Notes: generated by a model not told the origin, from the letters alone. Numbered from the stretch's first letter, positions 23,519 through 34,430 are shown. The stretch is DNA of 64,000 nucleotides from Mycolicibacterium sp. CBMA 247 (GCF_009729095.1 NZ_VTGX01000002.1:1426001-1490000), one strand, 5' to 3'. Numbers and translations are program-made.

Positions 23519-24325
23519 TCAGGGCTGCGTACCCGACGAGCGCACGCCCAGTAGCACGTCCTCCCAGGCCGGAACCGCGGGACGGGCCTTGCGGCCGCGC
23601 TTGGGTGCCGGGGGAGTGGGTGCGGGTTCGGCCGGTCGGCTGAACTGCTCGTGGGCCGCGGCCGCGCCTTGATGGGCCTCGTGAGTCTCGTGATTGTCGA
23701 AAAGGTGCGGCACCGCGGGGACCGGTCGCAGCGGCCGACCAAAATCGGGGTTGATCAGCTGGCGGGCCGCATCGTCCGAAGCGGCGACGGTGCCGCCGTG
23801 GGCTCCGGGGGTGAACCGGAAATGCGCCAGGTTGTCCGACCGGCCGGCCTTCCAGGCCAGCTGCACGGTCCAGCGGCTGTCCTCGTTGCGCCAGGCGTCC
23901 CAGGCGATGGAGTCGGGGTCCAGCCCGCGGGCAACCAGGGCCTTCGTCACGGTTTCCAGCAGCGTCAGCACTGCGGGTCCGTCGGCCAGCACCGGATGCG
24001 CGGCGGTTGCGAGTTCGGCCGCACGGGCGCGCTCCAGCAACACCGGATGGGCGAACCGTTCGACCCGCTCGACCGGCACCCCGGCCGTCGCGGCCAACTG
24101 TTCGACCGATGCTCCGGCGCGAATCTTTGCCTGAATCTCCTTGGGTCGCAGCACGTTCTGCACCTCTACATCGATCTCGGTCTGATTCGAGGCGACCTTG
24201 TCGCCGTGCATCGCAGCGCGCAGCCGGTCATCGACACGCAAGCTGAACGTTTCTTTGGAGTCGTCGGATTCACAGATGATGCGCCTGCCGTCAACGTTCA
24301 ATCCAACGACTCTGAGTTCTCGCAT
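23519..24325 (-). CDS. sepH: Cell-division regulator SepH
   Basis: A 268-residue protein of the DUF3071/SepH family, the Rv0883c equivalent. SepH binds FtsZ and promotes filament assembly at division sites in actinobacteria. The N-terminal domain (MRELRVVGLNVDGRRIICES... FSLRVDDRLRAA) includes a helix-turn-helix segment (LRPKEIQAKIRAGASVEQLAATAGVPVERVERF written in two parts: about residues 59-74 and 75-92). A second domain follows (about 110-180), then a disordered Pro/Ala/Lys-rich tail ending in a conserved WEDVLLGVRS motif. It is a single gene upstream of which serC is read in the same direction. Confidence 0.92.
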   Translation of the reverse strand: MRELRVVGLNVDGRRIICESDDSKETFSLRVDDRLRAAMHGDKVASNQTEIDVEVQNVLRPKEIQAKIRAGASVEQLAATAGVPVERVERFAHPVLLERARAAELATAAHPVLADGPAVLTLLETVTKALVARGLDPDSIAWDAWRNEDSRWTVQLAWKAGRSDNLAHFRFTPGAHGGTVAASDDAARQLINPDFGRPLRPVPAVPHLFDNHETHEAHQGAAAAHEQFSRPAEPAPTPPAPKRGRKARPAVPAWEDVLLGVRSSGTQP

Positions 24326-24417
24326 ACCGACCTGACCTCCTGCGCGAACCCTACTGCGTTATCAGCCCGTTACCGCGCTGACACGCTGGAGGGAAGGCGC
24401 CCGAGTCGGACGTTGAC

Positions 24418-25524
24418 TCAGAGTTGTCCTACGACCCAGTCGACGCAGCTGGTCAGGGCGCTCACGTCGTCGGGCTCCACGGCCGGGAACATGCCGACCC
24501 GCAGCTGGTTACGGCCCAGCTTGCGGTAGGGCTCGGTGTCGACGATTCCGTTGGCGCGCAGCACCTTGGCGACCGCGGCGGCATCCACCGAATCGCTGAA
24601 GTCGATCGTGCCGACCACCTGCGAGCGCAGCGCCGGATCGGTGACGAACGGGGTGGCGAAGGACGACGCCTCGGCCCACGAGTACAGCCGCTGCGAGGAG
24701 TCCGCGGTGCGCTTGACGGCCCAGTCCAGCCCGCCGTTGCCGTTGAGCCAGTCGACCTGCTCGGCCAGCAGGATCAGCGTCGCGATGGCCGGGGTGTTGT
24801 AGGTCTGGTTCTTGAGGCTGTTCTCCACCGCGATCGGCAGCGACAGGAAGTCGGGCACCCAGCGGTCCGATGCGGCGATCGCCTCGATGCGGGCCAGCGC
24901 CGCGGGGCTGAGGATGGCCAGCCACAGGCCACCGTCACCGGCGAAATTCTTCTGCGGCGCAAAGTAATACGCGTCAGCGTCGGCGATGTCGACGGGCAGG
25001 CCGCCGGCGGCCGAGGTGGCGTCGATCAGAACCAGCGCATCGCCGGCCGGGCGCTGGACCGGCACCGAGACACCGGTCGAGGTCTCGTTGTGCGCCCAGG
25101 CGACGGCGTCCACCGACGGGTCGGACTGCGGCTGCGGAGCGGTACCCGGGTCGGTCTTGACGATGATCGGGTCGCCGACGAACGGGTTCTTGGCCACGCA
25201 CGAGGCGAACTTGGCGCTGAACTCGCCGTAGGTCAGGTGCAGGGAGCGCTTGTCGATCAGGCCGAAGGCCGCGGCGTCCCAGAAGGCGGTCGAGCCGCCG
25301 TTGCCGAGGATCACCTCATAGCCGTCGGGAACCGAGAACAGCTGGCGCACCCCGTCGCGGACGCGACCCACCAGATTCTTGATCGGTGCCTGCCGGTGGG
25401 ACGTGCCGAACAGATCCCCTGCAGCGGCCAGCGCGGTCAGTTGCTCGGGGCGGACCTTGGAGGGGCCGCATCCGAATCGGCCGTCGCGGGGCTTGAGGTC
25501 GGCGGGGATGGTGAGTTCAGCCAT
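24418..25524 (-). CDS. serC: Phosphoserine aminotransferase
   Basis: A 368-residue PLP enzyme converting 3-phosphohydroxypyruvate and glutamate to phosphoserine in serine synthesis, and acting on the related vitamin B6 precursor. The PLP Lys is K192 in FAPQKNFAGDGG; LIDATSAAGGLPVDI carries the PLP-ring Asp, and FGCGPSKVRPEQ is the actinobacterial SerC start. The ATG at 25524 gives the usual actinobacterial length. The gap to sepH (92 bases) shows no other feature. Confidence 0.96.
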   Translation of the reverse strand: MAELTIPADLKPRDGRFGCGPSKVRPEQLTALAAAGDLFGTSHRQAPIKNLVGRVRDGVRQLFSVPDGYEVILGNGGSTAFWDAAAFGLIDKRSLHLTYGEFSAKFASCVAKNPFVGDPIIVKTDPGTAPQPQSDPSVDAVAWAHNETSTGVSVPVQRPAGDALVLIDATSAAGGLPVDIADADAYYFAPQKNFAGDGGLWLAILSPAALARIEAIAASDRWVPDFLSLPIAVENSLKNQTYNTPAIATLILLAEQVDWLNGNGGLDWAVKRTADSSQRLYSWAEASSFATPFVTDPALRSQVVGTIDFSDSVDAAAVAKVLRANGIVDTEPYRKLGRNQLRVGMFPAVEPDDVSALTSCVDWVVGQL

Positions 25525-25545
25525 GCCCTTAGCCTAATGAGCGGC

Positions 25546-26301
25546 TCAATTGGTCAGAATTCGGGCACCGTCGGCGGTGACCGCCACGGTGTGTTCGCTG
25601 TGCGCGGCGCGGACCCCGGTGGCGGTGCGCAGCGTCCAGCCATCGGGGTCGTGAACGTAGCCCGTGCTGCCGTCGGCGATCAGCATCGGTTCGATCGCGA
25701 TCACCAGGCCGGGCTGCAAGGCCATGCCTTGGCCGCGCTGTCCCGCATTGGGGACGTGCGGCGCCTCGTGCATCGTGCGCCCGATCCCGTGTCCGCCGTG
25801 GTTGGCCAGCAGGCCGTAGCCCGCCTCGCGGGCCACCGACGCGATGGCGTGCCCGATGTCCCCCAGGGTGTTGCCGGGCCGTACCGCGGCGATTCCGGCG
25901 GCCAGGGCCGCATCCGTCGCCTCGATCAGTGCGGTGTCGGCCGCCCGCGGCGTTCCGATCACGAAGCTGCGGGCGGAGTCTCCGCACCAACCGTTCAGGA
26001 TTGCCCCGAAGTCCACCGACACCAGGTCCCCGTCGGCCAGGACGGTGCCGTCGGGGATGCCGTGCACCACCGCGTCGTTGACGCTCACGCACAGCACGGC
26101 CGGGAACGGGCTGGGCGCCCATCGCGGGTGGTAGTCGAGGAACGGTGAGGTGGCGCCGTGGGCGGCAAGGATTTCGGCGGCGATTCTGTCCAAATCGGCG
26201 GCGGTGTGACCGGGAGCGGCCTGCGCGGCGATCGCCCGCAATGCTTCGGCGACCACCGCTCCGGCCGCCGACATCGCTTCCAACTGGTCTTCTGTCTTCA
26301 T
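25546..26301 (-). CDS. map: Methionine aminopeptidase, type I
   Basis: A 251-residue pita-bread metallopeptidase removing the initiator Met. The five metal ligands are present: D97 (SVDFGA), D108 (CGDSA), H171 (GGHGIG), E204 (AIEPM) and E236 (HSEHT). It appears to be an additional Map paralogue rather than the housekeeping copies, which I would expect elsewhere in a mycobacterial genome. I take ATG 26301 (MKTEDQLEAM); an in-frame GTG at 26310 would add three residues. It lies 21 bases upstream of serC on the same strand and is divergent from the AurF-like gene. Confidence 0.9.
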   Translation of the reverse strand: MKTEDQLEAMSAAGAVVAEALRAIAAQAAPGHTAADLDRIAAEILAAHGATSPFLDYHPRWAPSPFPAVLCVSVNDAVVHGIPDGTVLADGDLVSVDFGAILNGWCGDSARSFVIGTPRAADTALIEATDAALAAGIAAVRPGNTLGDIGHAIASVAREAGYGLLANHGGHGIGRTMHEAPHVPNAGQRGQGMALQPGLVIAIEPMLIADGSTGYVHDPDGWTLRTATGVRAAHSEHTVAVTADGARILTN

Positions 26302-26375
26302 GCTGACCACGGATGGCTACCTATCGGCAAACTGTTCAAATTGGGCATGGACTTTTACTCGATACCTGCGGTACC

Positions 26376-26385
26376 GTTGTACAAC
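26376..26385. promoter_or_regulatory. Palindrome GTTGTACAAC in the map / di-iron oxygenase divergent promoter region
   Basis: A perfect 10-bp palindrome centred between the divergent starts (26301 and 26431), with a TATATG element 14 bases downstream in front of the oxygenase gene. TTGTACAA cores are typical of TetR-type operators, so regulation by an unlinked TetR protein is plausible. Confidence 0.4.
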
Positions 26386-26430
26386 AAGTGGGTATATGTA
26401 AACCTCAGACGATAGAGAGAGGTCTGCAAC

Positions 26431-27447
26431 ATGGCTCGGACCAAGATGGTCAGGCGCTGGCGCAAGAACATGGACGTCAGCGACGACGCCCAGTACGTCG
26501 ACATGCTCACCACACTGTCCGAGGGGTCGGTGCGGCGCAACTTCAATCCGTACCAGGACATCGAGTGGGATTCGCCGGCGTTTGCCGTCGTGCCCAACGA
26601 TCCGCGCTGGATCCTGCCGGAGACCGACCCGATGGGCGGTCACCCCTGGTACCAGGCACTGCCGGTGGAGCGGCAGATCGAGATCGGCATGTGGCGCCAG
26701 GCCAACGTCGCCAAGGTCGGCCTGCACTTCGAGAACATCCTGATCCGCGGGCTGATGGAGTATTCGTTCTGGGTGCCCAACGGCTCGCCGGAGTACCGGT
26801 ACTGCCTGCACGAATCGGTTGAAGAGTGCAACCACACCCTGATGTTCCAGGAGATGGTCAACCGCATCGGCATTGACGTGCCGGGCATGCCGCGGCTGCT
26901 CAAGTGGCTGCAGCCGCTCATCCCGCTGGCCGCAGGCCCGCTACCGATTCCGTTCTTCTTCGGCGTGCTCGCCGGTGAGGAGCCCATCGACCACACGCAG
27001 AAGAACGTGCTGCGCGAGGGCAGGACCCTGCACCCCATCATGGAGCGGGTGATGGCGATTCACGTCGCCGAGGAGGCCCGGCACATCTCGTTCGCGCACC
27101 AGTACCTGCACAAGCGCGTGCCGCGCCTGCGCCGCCGTCAGCGCTGGATCCTTTCGATCTTCGTGCCGCTCACAATGCGCATCCTGTGCTCGGCGATCAT
27201 CGTGCCGCCGCGCACGTTCTGGAAGGAATTCGACATCCCCCGCTCGGTGCGCAAGGAGCTGTTCTTCAACGCGCCCGAGTCCCGCAAGATGCTGCGCGAT
27301 ATGTTCGGCGACGTCCGGATGCTGTGCCACGACACCGGCCTGATGAATCCGATCGCCAAGTTGATATGGCGGATTTGCAAGATCGACGGGCCGCCGAGCC
27401 GCTACCGTAGCGAACCGCAGCGCGAGCACCTGGTTTCCGTCGCCTAA
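26431..27447 (+). CDS. AurF-like di-iron oxygenase (Rv0885 family)
   Basis: A 338-residue ferritin-like four-helix protein of the AurF N-oxygenase family. The di-iron ligands are recognisable: E101 in GLHFEN, the EExxH of helix two (E131/E132, H135), H211, and the second EExxH (E214/E215, H218 in EEARHISF). Hydrophobic segments near 165-180 and 240-260 suggest a pocket or membrane contact. AurF oxidises an aromatic amine; the substrate here is unknown. AGAGAGG precedes the ATG. It sits 30 bases before fprB on the same strand, so ferredoxin-reductase supply of electrons is likely. Confidence 0.85.
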   Translation: MARTKMVRRWRKNMDVSDDAQYVDMLTTLSEGSVRRNFNPYQDIEWDSPAFAVVPNDPRWILPETDPMGGHPWYQALPVERQIEIGMWRQANVAKVGLHFENILIRGLMEYSFWVPNGSPEYRYCLHESVEECNHTLMFQEMVNRIGIDVPGMPRLLKWLQPLIPLAAGPLPIPFFFGVLAGEEPIDHTQKNVLREGRTLHPIMERVMAIHVAEEARHISFAHQYLHKRVPRLRRRQRWILSIFVPLTMRILCSAIIVPPRTFWKEFDIPRSVRKELFFNAPESRKMLRDMFGDVRMLCHDTGLMNPIAKLIWRICKIDGPPSRYRSEPQREHLVSVA

Positions 27448-27477
27448 AGCTCGCCAAGGTTCATCGAAGGTACTTTC

Positions 27478-29151
27478 ATGCCCCATGTGATCACCCAGTC
27501 GTGTTGCAGCGATGGGTCCTGTGTCTATGCGTGCCCGGTGAACTGCATCCATCCCTCACCGGATGAGCCGGGCTTCGCGACAGCCGAGATGCTCTACATC
27601 GACCCCGATGCGTGTGTGGACTGCGGTGCGTGCGTCAGCGCCTGCCCGGTCGGCGCGATCGCGGCCGACACCCGGCTGACCGACAAGCAGCTGCCGTTCA
27701 TCGAGCTCAACGCCGCGTTCTACCCGAAGCGCGAAGGCAAACTGCCGCCGACGTCCAAGCTGGCGCCGGTGATCGCGGCCCCGAAAGTGGTGGCGCGTTC
27801 CGGTGGACCGTTGACGGTGGCCATCGTGGGCTCCGGCCCGGCCGCGATGTACGCAGCCGACGAGCTGTTGACGCAGCGCGGCGTGCGGGTCAACATGTTC
27901 GAGAAGCTGCCGACCCCCTACGGGTTGGTGCGTGCCGGTGTCGCGCCGGATCATCAGAGCACCAAGCGGGTGACGCGGCTGTTCGACACGATCGGTAACC
28001 AACCGGGATTCAAGTTCTTCCTGAATGTCGAGGTTGGCAAACACCTTTCGCATGCCGACCTGCTGGAGCACCACCACGCCGTGCTGTATGCGGTGGGTGC
28101 GCCCAACGACCGTCGGCTCGACGTCGACGGCATGGACCTGCCGGGCACCGGGACCGCCACCGAAATGGTGGCCTGGATCAACGGGCATCCCGAGTTCACC
28201 GATCTGCCGGTGGACCTGAGTCATGAACGGGTCGTCATCGTCGGCAACGGCAACGTCGCATTGGATGTGGCCCGGGTGCTCACCACCGATCCGGATGCGT
28301 TGGCCCGCACCGACATTTCCGATCATGCCCTGGCTGCACTGCGCTCATCGAAGGTTTCTGAGGTGGTGGTCGCGGCTCGCCGCGGACCCGCGCAGTCGGC
28401 CTTCACGCTGCCCGAGCTCATCGGGCTGATCGCCAGCTGTGACGTCGTGCTCGACGAGGCCGATCACCAGTTGGTGATCGCGGATCTGGCCCGTGAGACG
28501 GATCCGCTGACCCGCAACAAACTGGAGATCCTGGCCAAGCTCAACACTGTTGAACCGGGCGCCTCACAACGTCCTACCCGGCCACGGATCCGGCTGGCCT
28601 ACCGGCTCACCCCGCAGCGCGTGCTCGGTGAAGCCCGGGTGACCGGTATCGAATTCGGTGTGACCGGAACCGATCAGGTGAGCACACTCGAGGCTGGGCT
28701 GGTGTTGACCTCGATCGGCTACCGCGGCAAGGCGATTGACTCCCTGCCGTTCGACGAGGCCGCCTCGGTGGTGCCCAACGACGGCGGCCGGGTGACCGGT
28801 GCGTCCGGTGCATACGTGGCCGGGTGGATCAAGCGCGGCCCGACCGGGTTCATCGGCACCAACAAGTCGTGTGCGGCGCAGACCGTCCACCAGCTGGTCG
28901 ACGACTACAACGCCGGTGCGCTGACAGATCCGGAGCACAAGCCGGCCGCCTTGGAGAAGCTGGTGCGGACGCGTCAGCCCGCCGTGGTCGACGCCGCCGG
29001 CTGGCAGGCGATCGACGCCGCCGAGGTCGCCCGCGGCGGCGAGGACCGGCCGCGCGACAAGTTCACCTCGGTTGCCGAGATGATCGCGGTCGCCGCGGCT
29101 GCGCCGAAACCGACAGTGCGACAGCGGGTTATCACCGGCCTGCGGGGCTAA
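27478..29151 (+). CDS. fprB: Ferredoxin / ferredoxin-NADP reductase fusion FprB
   Basis: A 557-residue electron-transfer protein. The N-terminal ferredoxin domain (1-70) has two Cys groups (C9/C10, C15, C19, C23 and C46, C49, C52, C56) for a pair of Fe-S clusters. The rest is an adrenodoxin-reductase-type FAD/NADP module: IVGSGPAAMYAADEL (FAD), KLPTPYGLVRAGVAPDH, IVGNGNVALDVARVL (NADP) and a C-terminal GWIKRGPTGFIGTNKS. It reduces ferredoxin-linked oxygenases from NADPH. It probably forms an operon with the upstream di-iron oxygenase gene. Confidence 0.95.
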   Translation: MPHVITQSCCSDGSCVYACPVNCIHPSPDEPGFATAEMLYIDPDACVDCGACVSACPVGAIAADTRLTDKQLPFIELNAAFYPKREGKLPPTSKLAPVIAAPKVVARSGGPLTVAIVGSGPAAMYAADELLTQRGVRVNMFEKLPTPYGLVRAGVAPDHQSTKRVTRLFDTIGNQPGFKFFLNVEVGKHLSHADLLEHHHAVLYAVGAPNDRRLDVDGMDLPGTGTATEMVAWINGHPEFTDLPVDLSHERVVIVGNGNVALDVARVLTTDPDALARTDISDHALAALRSSKVSEVVVAARRGPAQSAFTLPELIGLIASCDVVLDEADHQLVIADLARETDPLTRNKLEILAKLNTVEPGASQRPTRPRIRLAYRLTPQRVLGEARVTGIEFGVTGTDQVSTLEAGLVLTSIGYRGKAIDSLPFDEAASVVPNDGGRVTGASGAYVAGWIKRGPTGFIGTNKSCAAQTVHQLVDDYNAGALTDPEHKPAALEKLVRTRQPAVVDAAGWQAIDAAEVARGGEDRPRDKFTSVAEMIAVAAAAPKPTVRQRVITGLRG

Positions 29152-29699
29152 TTGGGCGCGGTGAATTCGAATCCGCGTTCGGTGGGTACCGCGATCAGGT
29201 CGGCACACGCCCTGGGCTGAAATCGGGTGATGAACTCGACCTCCTGGGCGGCCCACCGGTCCCAGTGCGGCCGGTAGGTGTCGCCGTCGCGCTCTAGCGC
29301 CCGGCGTTTGCGCTCGGCGTCGTCGGCGTCGACCCAGATGCCCAGATCGGCCAGGGCCCGGGTGGCCGGGGTGAGCGCACCGATGCCCTCGACGATCAGA
29401 CGTTGGCCGGGTTCGACCGTGTGCCAGCCACTCGGAGCGGCCGTGGCCCAATCCCACCCTCGCCAGCGCCCGGTGCGTCCGGCCGCCCGCGGTTCGAGCA
29501 GTGATCGCTGCAAATGTTCTGCAGCCCAGAGTAATCCGTCCCACCCCGGGTAGATGTCGTCGAGTCGAAGGACCACACTTCCGGTCCACTCGTGGTGCAG
29601 CTGTATCGCCAGCGTCGACTTGCCCGACCCGGAGCGTCCGTCGATCAGCACCGTCGTCGCAGCAGCGCCCAGGCGGCGCAGGATGTCATCGAGTGCCAA
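29148..29699 (-). CDS. P-loop kinase-like protein (uridine-kinase-like)
   Basis: A 183-residue P-loop NTPase with Walker A GRSGSGKS (about residues 20-27), LRLDDIYPGWDG in the Walker B region and a LIVEGIGAL strand, the layout of uridine kinase and related small-molecule kinases. The substrate is unknown. Its end overlaps the convergent fprB stop by four bases; its start overlaps the end of the transporter gene ecfT by 14 bases, so it may be translated with the ECF transporter genes. Confidence 0.8.
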   Translation of the reverse strand: MALDDILRRLGAAATTVLIDGRSGSGKSTLAIQLHHEWTGSVVLRLDDIYPGWDGLLWAAEHLQRSLLEPRAAGRTGRWRGWDWATAAPSGWHTVEPGQRLIVEGIGALTPATRALADLGIWVDADDAERKRRALERDGDTYRPHWDRWAAQEVEFITRFQPRACADLIAVPTERGFEFTAPN

Positions 29700-30467
29700 T
29701 GAAGTTCCATGCTCCAGATGCCAGCGATACCCCGATCGCGGCTGCCGCGATGACGAAACCCGCCGCGATCAGAGCGAATGCGCGTCCGCCGAAGGGTGAC
29801 GGGCGGGCCCAGGTCCGGTTCGGGTAGGCGCCGAACCCGCGGGCTTCCATGGCGGTGGCGAGCTTCGATCCACGGCGTACCGCGAACACCAACAGCGCGA
29901 ACGCCTGCCCGGCGACCCGCCGCACCCTGGCGTGATCGGCCACGCCGCGGGCCCGGCGGGCATACCCGAGATACTGCCAGTCCTGACCGAGCAGTCCGAT
30001 CAGGCGCAGACCGGCCAGCGCGCCGAGCACGAACCGGGCCGGCAGCCGCAGCACCTGCCCCAGACCGTCGGCCAATTCGGTCGATTCGACGTCGATGAAC
30101 AGGATGACCGAGGGCAGCGCGATGGCCAGTACCCGCAGGAAGGTGGCCAGCGCGAGGGCGATGGACCCGTCACTGATCGTGACGAGGAAGAAGTGCCAGT
30201 ACACGGTTCCGCTGACCTGCCCGTAGAGCAGGATCGTGACGGCGGTGAGCGCGGCCGCGACGACGACCACGGCCCCGCGGGTCAGCACGGTGCGCAGCTT
30301 CGGACCGACCGCTGTGAAGAGCACGATCTCACCGACCAGTGCGGTCAGTGCCGACACCCAGTCGACGGACAGCACCAGGGCGGCCGCGATGATCAGGGCG
30401 GTGAGCAGCTTCGCGACCGGGTTGATCGCGCGCGGTGCGACAGGGGCGTCGGCCAGGTCCGGCGCGG

Positions 30468-30471
<4 letters not shown>
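29686..30471 (-). CDS. ECF transporter transmembrane component (EcfT/YkoC)
   Basis: A 261-residue integral membrane protein of the energy-coupling factor T family with about five or six spans and the coupling-helix motif near ARRARGVADHARVRR plus EARGFGAYPNRT. It links the S component to the ATPase. GTG 30471 overlaps the stop of the ATPase gene (GTGA); the longer open frame upstream is a shadow of the ATPase gene. Confidence 0.9.
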
Positions 30472-31948
<1,477 letters not shown>

Positions 31949-31952
<4 letters not shown>

Positions 31953-32566
31953 CGAGCGTCCGGAGCGATCCGGCCCGAAGCGAACCGGCTCAGCGCTCCG
32001 GTCCTCGCCAAGCCCCTCACGACGAACCAGGACAGCAGCCCGGCGACGAGAGCGCCCGAGATGATCGCCGAGACCGTGTAGATGACGGCGAACGTGGTCG
32101 CCGAGCCGGGGTACCACAGGATGAGATCGTTGATGGCCAGGGCCAATCCGGCGACGGCGCCCGCGAGGAGGGCGACGGGCATTCCCCAACGGCGGTACAG
32201 GAAAACCGCGAACACCAGCTCCGCGCCGAGGCCCTGCACCAAACCCGATTCGAGGGTGAGTACGCCCCATTGATTGCCGACCAACGCCGACACCGTGGCG
32301 GCGACGAGCTCGCCGTACAGGGCCGCGCCAGGCTTGCGGATCACCAGGGCGGTGAGCACGCCGGCGAACAACCAGCCCCCGGCGAGCAGTGCCTGCAGCC
32401 CGGGAAGCAGCGCGCCCAGCGGCGCGCTGATCGGGTTGGACGCGATGTTCCACACGACGAACACCAGCCCCGCCGCCGTCGCGAGCACGCTGGCGACGAC
32501 GATGTCCACGACCCGCCAGCGCAGCGCGGGAGCGGCTGGCGTGGTGTCGGTGGGCTGGGTGTTCAT
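31949..32566 (-). CDS. ECF transporter substrate-binding component (YkoE-like)
   Basis: A 205-residue membrane protein with about six spans. The WRVVDIVVASVLATAAGLVFVVWN start, the ESGLVQGLGAELVFA helix and the YTVSAIISGALVAGLLSW end fit the YkoE/thiamine-precursor S-component family. Start ATG 32566 is preceded by AAGGAG. It is the first gene of the importer operon. Confidence 0.87.
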
Positions 32567-32867
32567 CGGTCTCCTTCATGGCGTTTTGCGAGGTACACAA
32601 GGGCACCAGTATGGACCGTGCGGCTAGGAAACCTTTCGTCACGTTTGTCCCTGTAGCTCCCGGTCGGGCAAAGCTGTGCTCAAACCCGCTTCCACACAAC
32701 GTTCTTCGTCACCATGAGGCTGGCAACCTCCTTCATCAACATCGCCGGTGGGCGAATCCGAGGCCGCCAGCAACTACTTGCCTTCAAGTATTTGCGTTTT
32801 CGACAATTTGACCTTACTGACGAGTAACGTCCGGCTCGTCCAGGTTCAAGTCACCAAAGGAGATGTC
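32567..32867. other. Divergent intergenic region without a recognisable riboswitch
   Basis: This 301-base gap contains the promoters for the ECF operon (leftward) and the secreted protein gene (rightward). I looked for the TPP-riboswitch conserved blocks expected for a thiamine-precursor importer (CTGAGA, ACCTGA) in the leader and did not find them. It is less GC-rich near 32775-32825. AAAGGAG at 32856-32862 is the binding site for the rightward gene. Confidence 0.5.
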
Positions 32868-34286
32868 TTGCAAACTGCTTATCGCCATCGATATATCACG
32901 GCCGGGATCGCACTGACCGGCGCCTGCGCCATCGCCCTCGGGCCGCTGGCGCCACCGTCGGCACCTGATGTAAAGCTGCCCTTGGGGCAGGTTTCGGATG
33001 CGTCGGTGCAGCTCTCGGCCTTGTCGACGCTGGCAGCCGTGCCCGATCCGCTCACCGCGTGGCTGGATGTCGTAGCCGCGGCCGTCGGCAACGTGGGACA
33101 GATCGGGGGCGCGATCATTGCCGACCCCGCGCCCCTTTTGCAGCAATTCATCAAGAACCAGCTCGGCTACGGCGAAACAGTCGTTCAGTCGCTGGCAGTC
33201 ATGGCCGGCGGGTTGGCCGAGAAGCTGACCACGCAACTGCCTGTGGCGCTTGAGAAAGCAGCTGGGCAGCTCATGTCCGGCAATATCGCCGGCGCCTACC
33301 TCACTGTGGCGACCGAGGTGCTCTTTACCGTCGCCACGCTGGGGGTGCCGCTGATGGCACTCGCGCAGCCGCTTCAAGACATGGCGCAGAACGCGGCCAA
33401 TGTGGTTGGGACCATGTCGTATGCGCTGGTCTCGCTCATCGCCTCACCCGTCGGGACGCTACTGGGTACCGGCCAGGCATTGGCAGACAGCGGCCAGGCA
33501 TTCGTCAACGCGGTAGCCGGCGGAGACGCGGTGAAGGCGCTGAACGTTCTGATCAATGTTCCCGCCCGGCTTACCGGCGCCTTCCTCAATGGGTACACCT
33601 CGGAGTTCGCGACGCCGATCCCCTTCCCCGGAATCCTGAGCAGCGAGGGCGGCATTGTTCCCGCGCTGCTGGTTGGGCTACCGCAAGCGCTCGCTGCGGC
33701 GATCGGGTGGACGCCGGCACAAGGTAGCCAATTGCGCAGTGTGAGACCACAGATCGAGGAGGGCACCGCGGGATCGCAGGCGCCCCAAAGCATGGGCAAC
33801 GTGGCCACGTTGCCCAGCAACGAAACCAAGCTCGTCGACGTGACGGTCGGTTCGGCGCCGACGGAGGGCGGGCAGGACACCCTCACCACACTCGGTGCTG
33901 TCAAGAGCAAGGCACCCGCCGACCACGTCGCAGTGGAGGCCGTCAGCTCCGAAACTCCGCAATCTGCCACCGAAACCACGACGGTCGACAGCACGGAAGC
34001 CGGGAACGAGACCAACGTGAAACCCGCGAACGGCGGCACCGACCTGAGTGAGGGTAAAAAGGCCACCTCACCCAGCAGGAAAATGTCGCCCAAGCGGCTC
34101 GACACGCACATGAAGGATCTGGTGACCGACAGCATGAAGCGGTTCGGCGGCGCGCCGGGCACATCCCGCTTCGGCGGTGCCAGCAAGTCCCGTGGCTCCG
34201 GCGACAATGGCACCGGCGCCAGCGACACCGGCAGCGGATCGAAATCCGGCGGCGCGTCCGGCGCTGGGTCAGGCGGTAACGAGTAA
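32868..34286 (+). CDS. Exported protein of unknown function, TTG start
   Basis: About 472 residues. I place the start at TTG 32868 because AAAGGAG lies five bases before it and the following residues (QTAYRHRYITAGIALTGACA...) form a proper signal peptide; the longer frame from 32748 has no binding site. The mature protein has an Ala/Leu/Val-rich helical region (about 35-300) with hydrophobic stretches (for example ATEVLFTVATLGVPLMAL, YALVSLIASPVGTLL), then a Thr/Ser/Glu-rich linker and a basic Gly/Ser-rich tail. The helical part resembles uncharacterised mycobacterial exported proteins of PE/PPE-neighbour style. Function unknown. Confidence 0.65.
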   Translation: MQTAYRHRYITAGIALTGACAIALGPLAPPSAPDVKLPLGQVSDASVQLSALSTLAAVPDPLTAWLDVVAAAVGNVGQIGGAIIADPAPLLQQFIKNQLGYGETVVQSLAVMAGGLAEKLTTQLPVALEKAAGQLMSGNIAGAYLTVATEVLFTVATLGVPLMALAQPLQDMAQNAANVVGTMSYALVSLIASPVGTLLGTGQALADSGQAFVNAVAGGDAVKALNVLINVPARLTGAFLNGYTSEFATPIPFPGILSSEGGIVPALLVGLPQALAAAIGWTPAQGSQLRSVRPQIEEGTAGSQAPQSMGNVATLPSNETKLVDVTVGSAPTEGGQDTLTTLGAVKSKAPADHVAVEAVSSETPQSATETTTVDSTEAGNETNVKPANGGTDLSEGKKATSPSRKMSPKRLDTHMKDLVTDSMKRFGGAPGTSRFGGASKSRGSGDNGTGASDTGSGSKSGGASGAGSGGNE

Positions 34287-34330
34287 CCACCCGCCACAAC
34301 GAAGCGGCGCTATCTCGCCCCGGCGGGTTC

Positions 34331-34377
34331 ACACGGTCGTCGCAACACCCTCGATTGGGATGTTGCGGCGACCGTGT
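34331..34377. terminator. Long hairpin between convergent genes
   Basis: Arms of 17 bases (34331-34347 with 34361-34377) pair along their whole length, with one G-U pair and a 13-base loop. It lies between the ends of the exported-protein gene and the convergent VOC-domain gene, so it can end transcription from both sides. No U-tract follows. Confidence 0.7.
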
Positions 34378-34430
34378 CGTTCTCCCCGGGCTGGGGCGGG
34401 GCAGCGCCCGGGTAGCGGCGGGGGAGCAGG

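Noticed and set aside
31953..32699. N-terminal extension of the ECF ATPase
   Set aside because: It is the shadow of the S-component gene; ATG 31952 overlaps that gene's stop and starts the ABC domain.
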